DNA of 7,175 nt, from contig CACZQE010000372.1 in the NCBI GenBank assembly GCA_902783205.1, forward strand, positions 1-7,175, in the 5' to 3' direction. This DNA is from an uncultured Lachnospiraceae bacterium. Its GTDB lineage: Bacteria; Bacillota_A; Clostridia; Lachnospirales; Lachnospiraceae. Positions 6,172 through 7,175 of this stretch are shown here, one piece after another. The stretch's first letter is position 1. Each line of letters begins with the position of its first letter. The notes below the pieces were generated by a model. It was not told the origin of the DNA and did no database searches. It saw only the letters and a list, made by a program, of their open reading frames with translations. A program made the translations under genes and the position numbers.

Positions 6172-6199
6172 AAAAAATAAAAAGTCTGTATTTTAGCTC

Positions 6200-6230
6200 T
6201 TGACCCGAAACCCGGTTTCGGGTCTATCTT
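6200..6230 (+). promoter_or_regulatory. MerR-type promoter/operator of the second flavoprotein gene
   Basis: TTGACC (-35, 6200-6205) and TATCTT (-10, 6225-6230) are 19 bases apart, the over-long spacing MerR activators correct. The perfect 11-bp dyad GACCCGAAACC (6202-6212) / GGTTTCGGGTC (6214-6224), centred on one C, fills the spacer, as in SoxR and BmrR-type operators with GACC...GGTC ends. It follows the MerR stop by 28 bases and leaves a leader of about 95 bases to the flavoprotein ATG. This reading is inferred from geometry and context. Confidence 0.7.
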
Positions 6231-6234
6231 TTTT
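6202..6234 (+). terminator. Same dyad also fits an intrinsic terminator of the MerR gene
   Basis: As RNA, the dyad at 6202-6224 forms a GC-rich hairpin (nine to ten pairs, small loop) followed by TATCTTTTTT (6225-6234), adequate for intrinsic termination of the MerR transcript. Operator and terminator functions are compatible on the same DNA; which dominates cannot be told from sequence. Confidence 0.5.
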
Positions 6235-6333
6235 CTGACAGAAATAAACAGGCCGGAGAAACAGCCGGAGCAGAACAGACATATTTGAAAAATCGGGCAG
6301 GACCCGGACAAGATGGTTAAAAGGAGGTACCGG

Positions 6334-7175
6334 ATGAAAAACAAGATCACAAGAAGAGAATTTTTGAAAGGCGCATCTGCGTCAGCCGGCATGGCAGCTC
6401 TTGCATCTCTTGGATTTGCAGGGCATGCAGCTGCTTCAGAGCAGGAGGGCAGTGTGACCTTTGCCGACACCATCGCCTGGAATGCGGAGTATGATGCAGT
6501 CGTAGTCGGTTTCGGCGGAGCCGGCGGCATTGCAGCAATCGATATGGCTGATGCCGGCCTGGATGTGGCTGTCATTGAGAAAGCGCCATACGGGCATGAA
6601 GGCGGCAATACCCGCTACTGTTCCCAGCGTTTCCTCCATGTGGATGAGGAAAACCGCGACAAGATGATCACTTATATGAAGAACGTCCGCGGTCTGTATG
6701 AGAACCTGGAAGATGAAACCATAGAATTCCTTGTGGACGGATTTACAAAAACGCTGGCTTACTATGAGAAACTTGGCGGGGTGAACTATGAACTGAAGAA
6801 GGATCCGGAATTCCCCAGCTTTGAGGGTTCTGACATTGTTACAAAATGCTATACCATGAACAACGGTGGAAAAGGATTCTGGCCGATCATCCGCGCGGCG
6901 GCAATCGACAGAAGCGAGCACATTCATGTATGGTACGATTCTCCTGTAAAGAAACTGATCCAGGATCCATATACCAAAACGATCCTCGGTGTAACAGTAG
7001 AACGTGAAGACGGGACATACAACATCAAGGCGAAACGCGGTGTCGTTCTTGCCTGCGGCGGTTTCGAAGCCAACAATAAAATGGTGGAAGACTATCTGCA
7101 GCTGCCCTATGCAATCCCGCTCGGCAGTCCCTACAATACTGGTGACGGCATCACCATGGCTCTGGAGGCAGGTGC
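6334..7175 (+). CDS. Tat-exported FAD-dependent flavoprotein oxidoreductase, N-terminal part (runs off the right edge)
   Basis: The frame is open from the ATG at 6334 to the edge (280 residues visible), with AAAGGAGG (6320-6327) upstream. MKNKITRREFLKGASASAG is a twin-arginine signal (R7-R8-E-F-L-K) followed by a hydrophobic stretch and an alanine-rich cleavage region near 31-35, so the protein is exported folded with its flavin. Residues 53-83 are the FAD Rossmann motif (G59-x-G61-x2-G64, E82); then GGNTRYCSQRF (90-100), LACGGFEAN (239-247) and TGDGITMALEAG (269-280) match the fumarate reductase/ketosteroid dehydrogenase flavoprotein superfamily. Unlike the gene at 3188, no FMN-binding domain precedes the FAD domain; one could be at the missing C-terminus or on another protein. 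The catalytic region is outside the window, so the substrate cannot be guessed. It lies behind a MerR-type promoter. Confidence 0.88.
   Translation, partial: MKNKITRREFLKGASASAGMAALASLGFAGHAAASEQEGSVTFADTIAWNAEYDAVVVGFGGAGGIAAIDMADAGLDVAVIEKAPYGHEGGNTRYCSQRFLHVDEENRDKMITYMKNVRGLYENLEDETIEFLVDGFTKTLAYYEKLGGVNYELKKDPEFPSFEGSDIVTKCYTMNNGGKGFWPIIRAAAIDRSEHIHVWYDSPVKKLIQDPYTKTILGVTVEREDGTYNIKAKRGVVLACGGFEANNKMVEDYLQLPYAIPLGSPYNTGDGITMALEAG

Noticed and set aside
6129..6927. Overlapping minus-strand open frames antisense to the Tat flavoprotein
   Set aside because: The plus strand encodes a clear twin-arginine signal and FAD motif here; the minus frames have low-complexity or unrecognisable content and no start signals.
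1..7175. CRISPR array, tRNA or rRNA gene
   Set aside because: No regularly spaced repeats with unique spacers, no tRNA-like cloverleaf or TTCGAATC-type arm, and no rRNA-like segment were noticed on either strand.

Overview
The window looks like a piece of an anaerobic, gut-type Firmicutes genome (Clostridia; a Lachnospiraceae-like host is my best guess). This rests on strong AGGAGG-type ribosome binding sites, moderate GC, a Gram-positive MobV-type relaxase, and FMN/FAD respiratory-type flavoproteins under MerR control. The species cannot be named from sequence alone.

Positions 1-2175 are part of an integrative mobilizable element or integrated plasmid. On the minus strand, in transcription order, lie a small excisionase-like winged-helix protein (1534-1274), a sigma-region-4-like protein (1233-826), a roughly 370-base non-coding stretch full of perfect inverted repeats (likely holding the origin of transfer), and the N-terminal part of a MobV/Pre relaxase running off the left edge (455-1). 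Divergent from these is an XRE repressor-like gene (1714-2175). The shared intergenic region holds a consensus promoter in each direction, each overlapped by one copy of a 27-base direct repeat, the layout of a repressor-controlled switch. No integrase or attachment site was identified.

Positions 2235-2876 encode a histidine phosphatase with an unusual C-terminal cluster of four cysteines. Whether it is element cargo or host gene is unclear.

Positions 3188-7175 are a flavoprotein region. The first flavoprotein (3188-4987) is Sec-exported, has an N-terminal FMN-binding domain with an ApbE-type flavinylation motif, and a fumarate-reductase-like FAD domain whose substrate-site signatures differ from true fumarate reductases. 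A MerR regulator (5371-6171) follows after a terminator. The second flavoprotein (6334 to the right edge, incomplete) has a twin-arginine signal and an FAD domain, with no FMN domain in the visible part. Between the regulator and the second flavoprotein is a perfect 11-bp dyad exactly filling a 19-bp spacer between -35 and -10 elements, the hallmark of a MerR-activated promoter. The likely logic is that MerR senses a small organic ligand and induces the exported reductase, which would pass electrons to an unidentified small-molecule acceptor outside the membrane.
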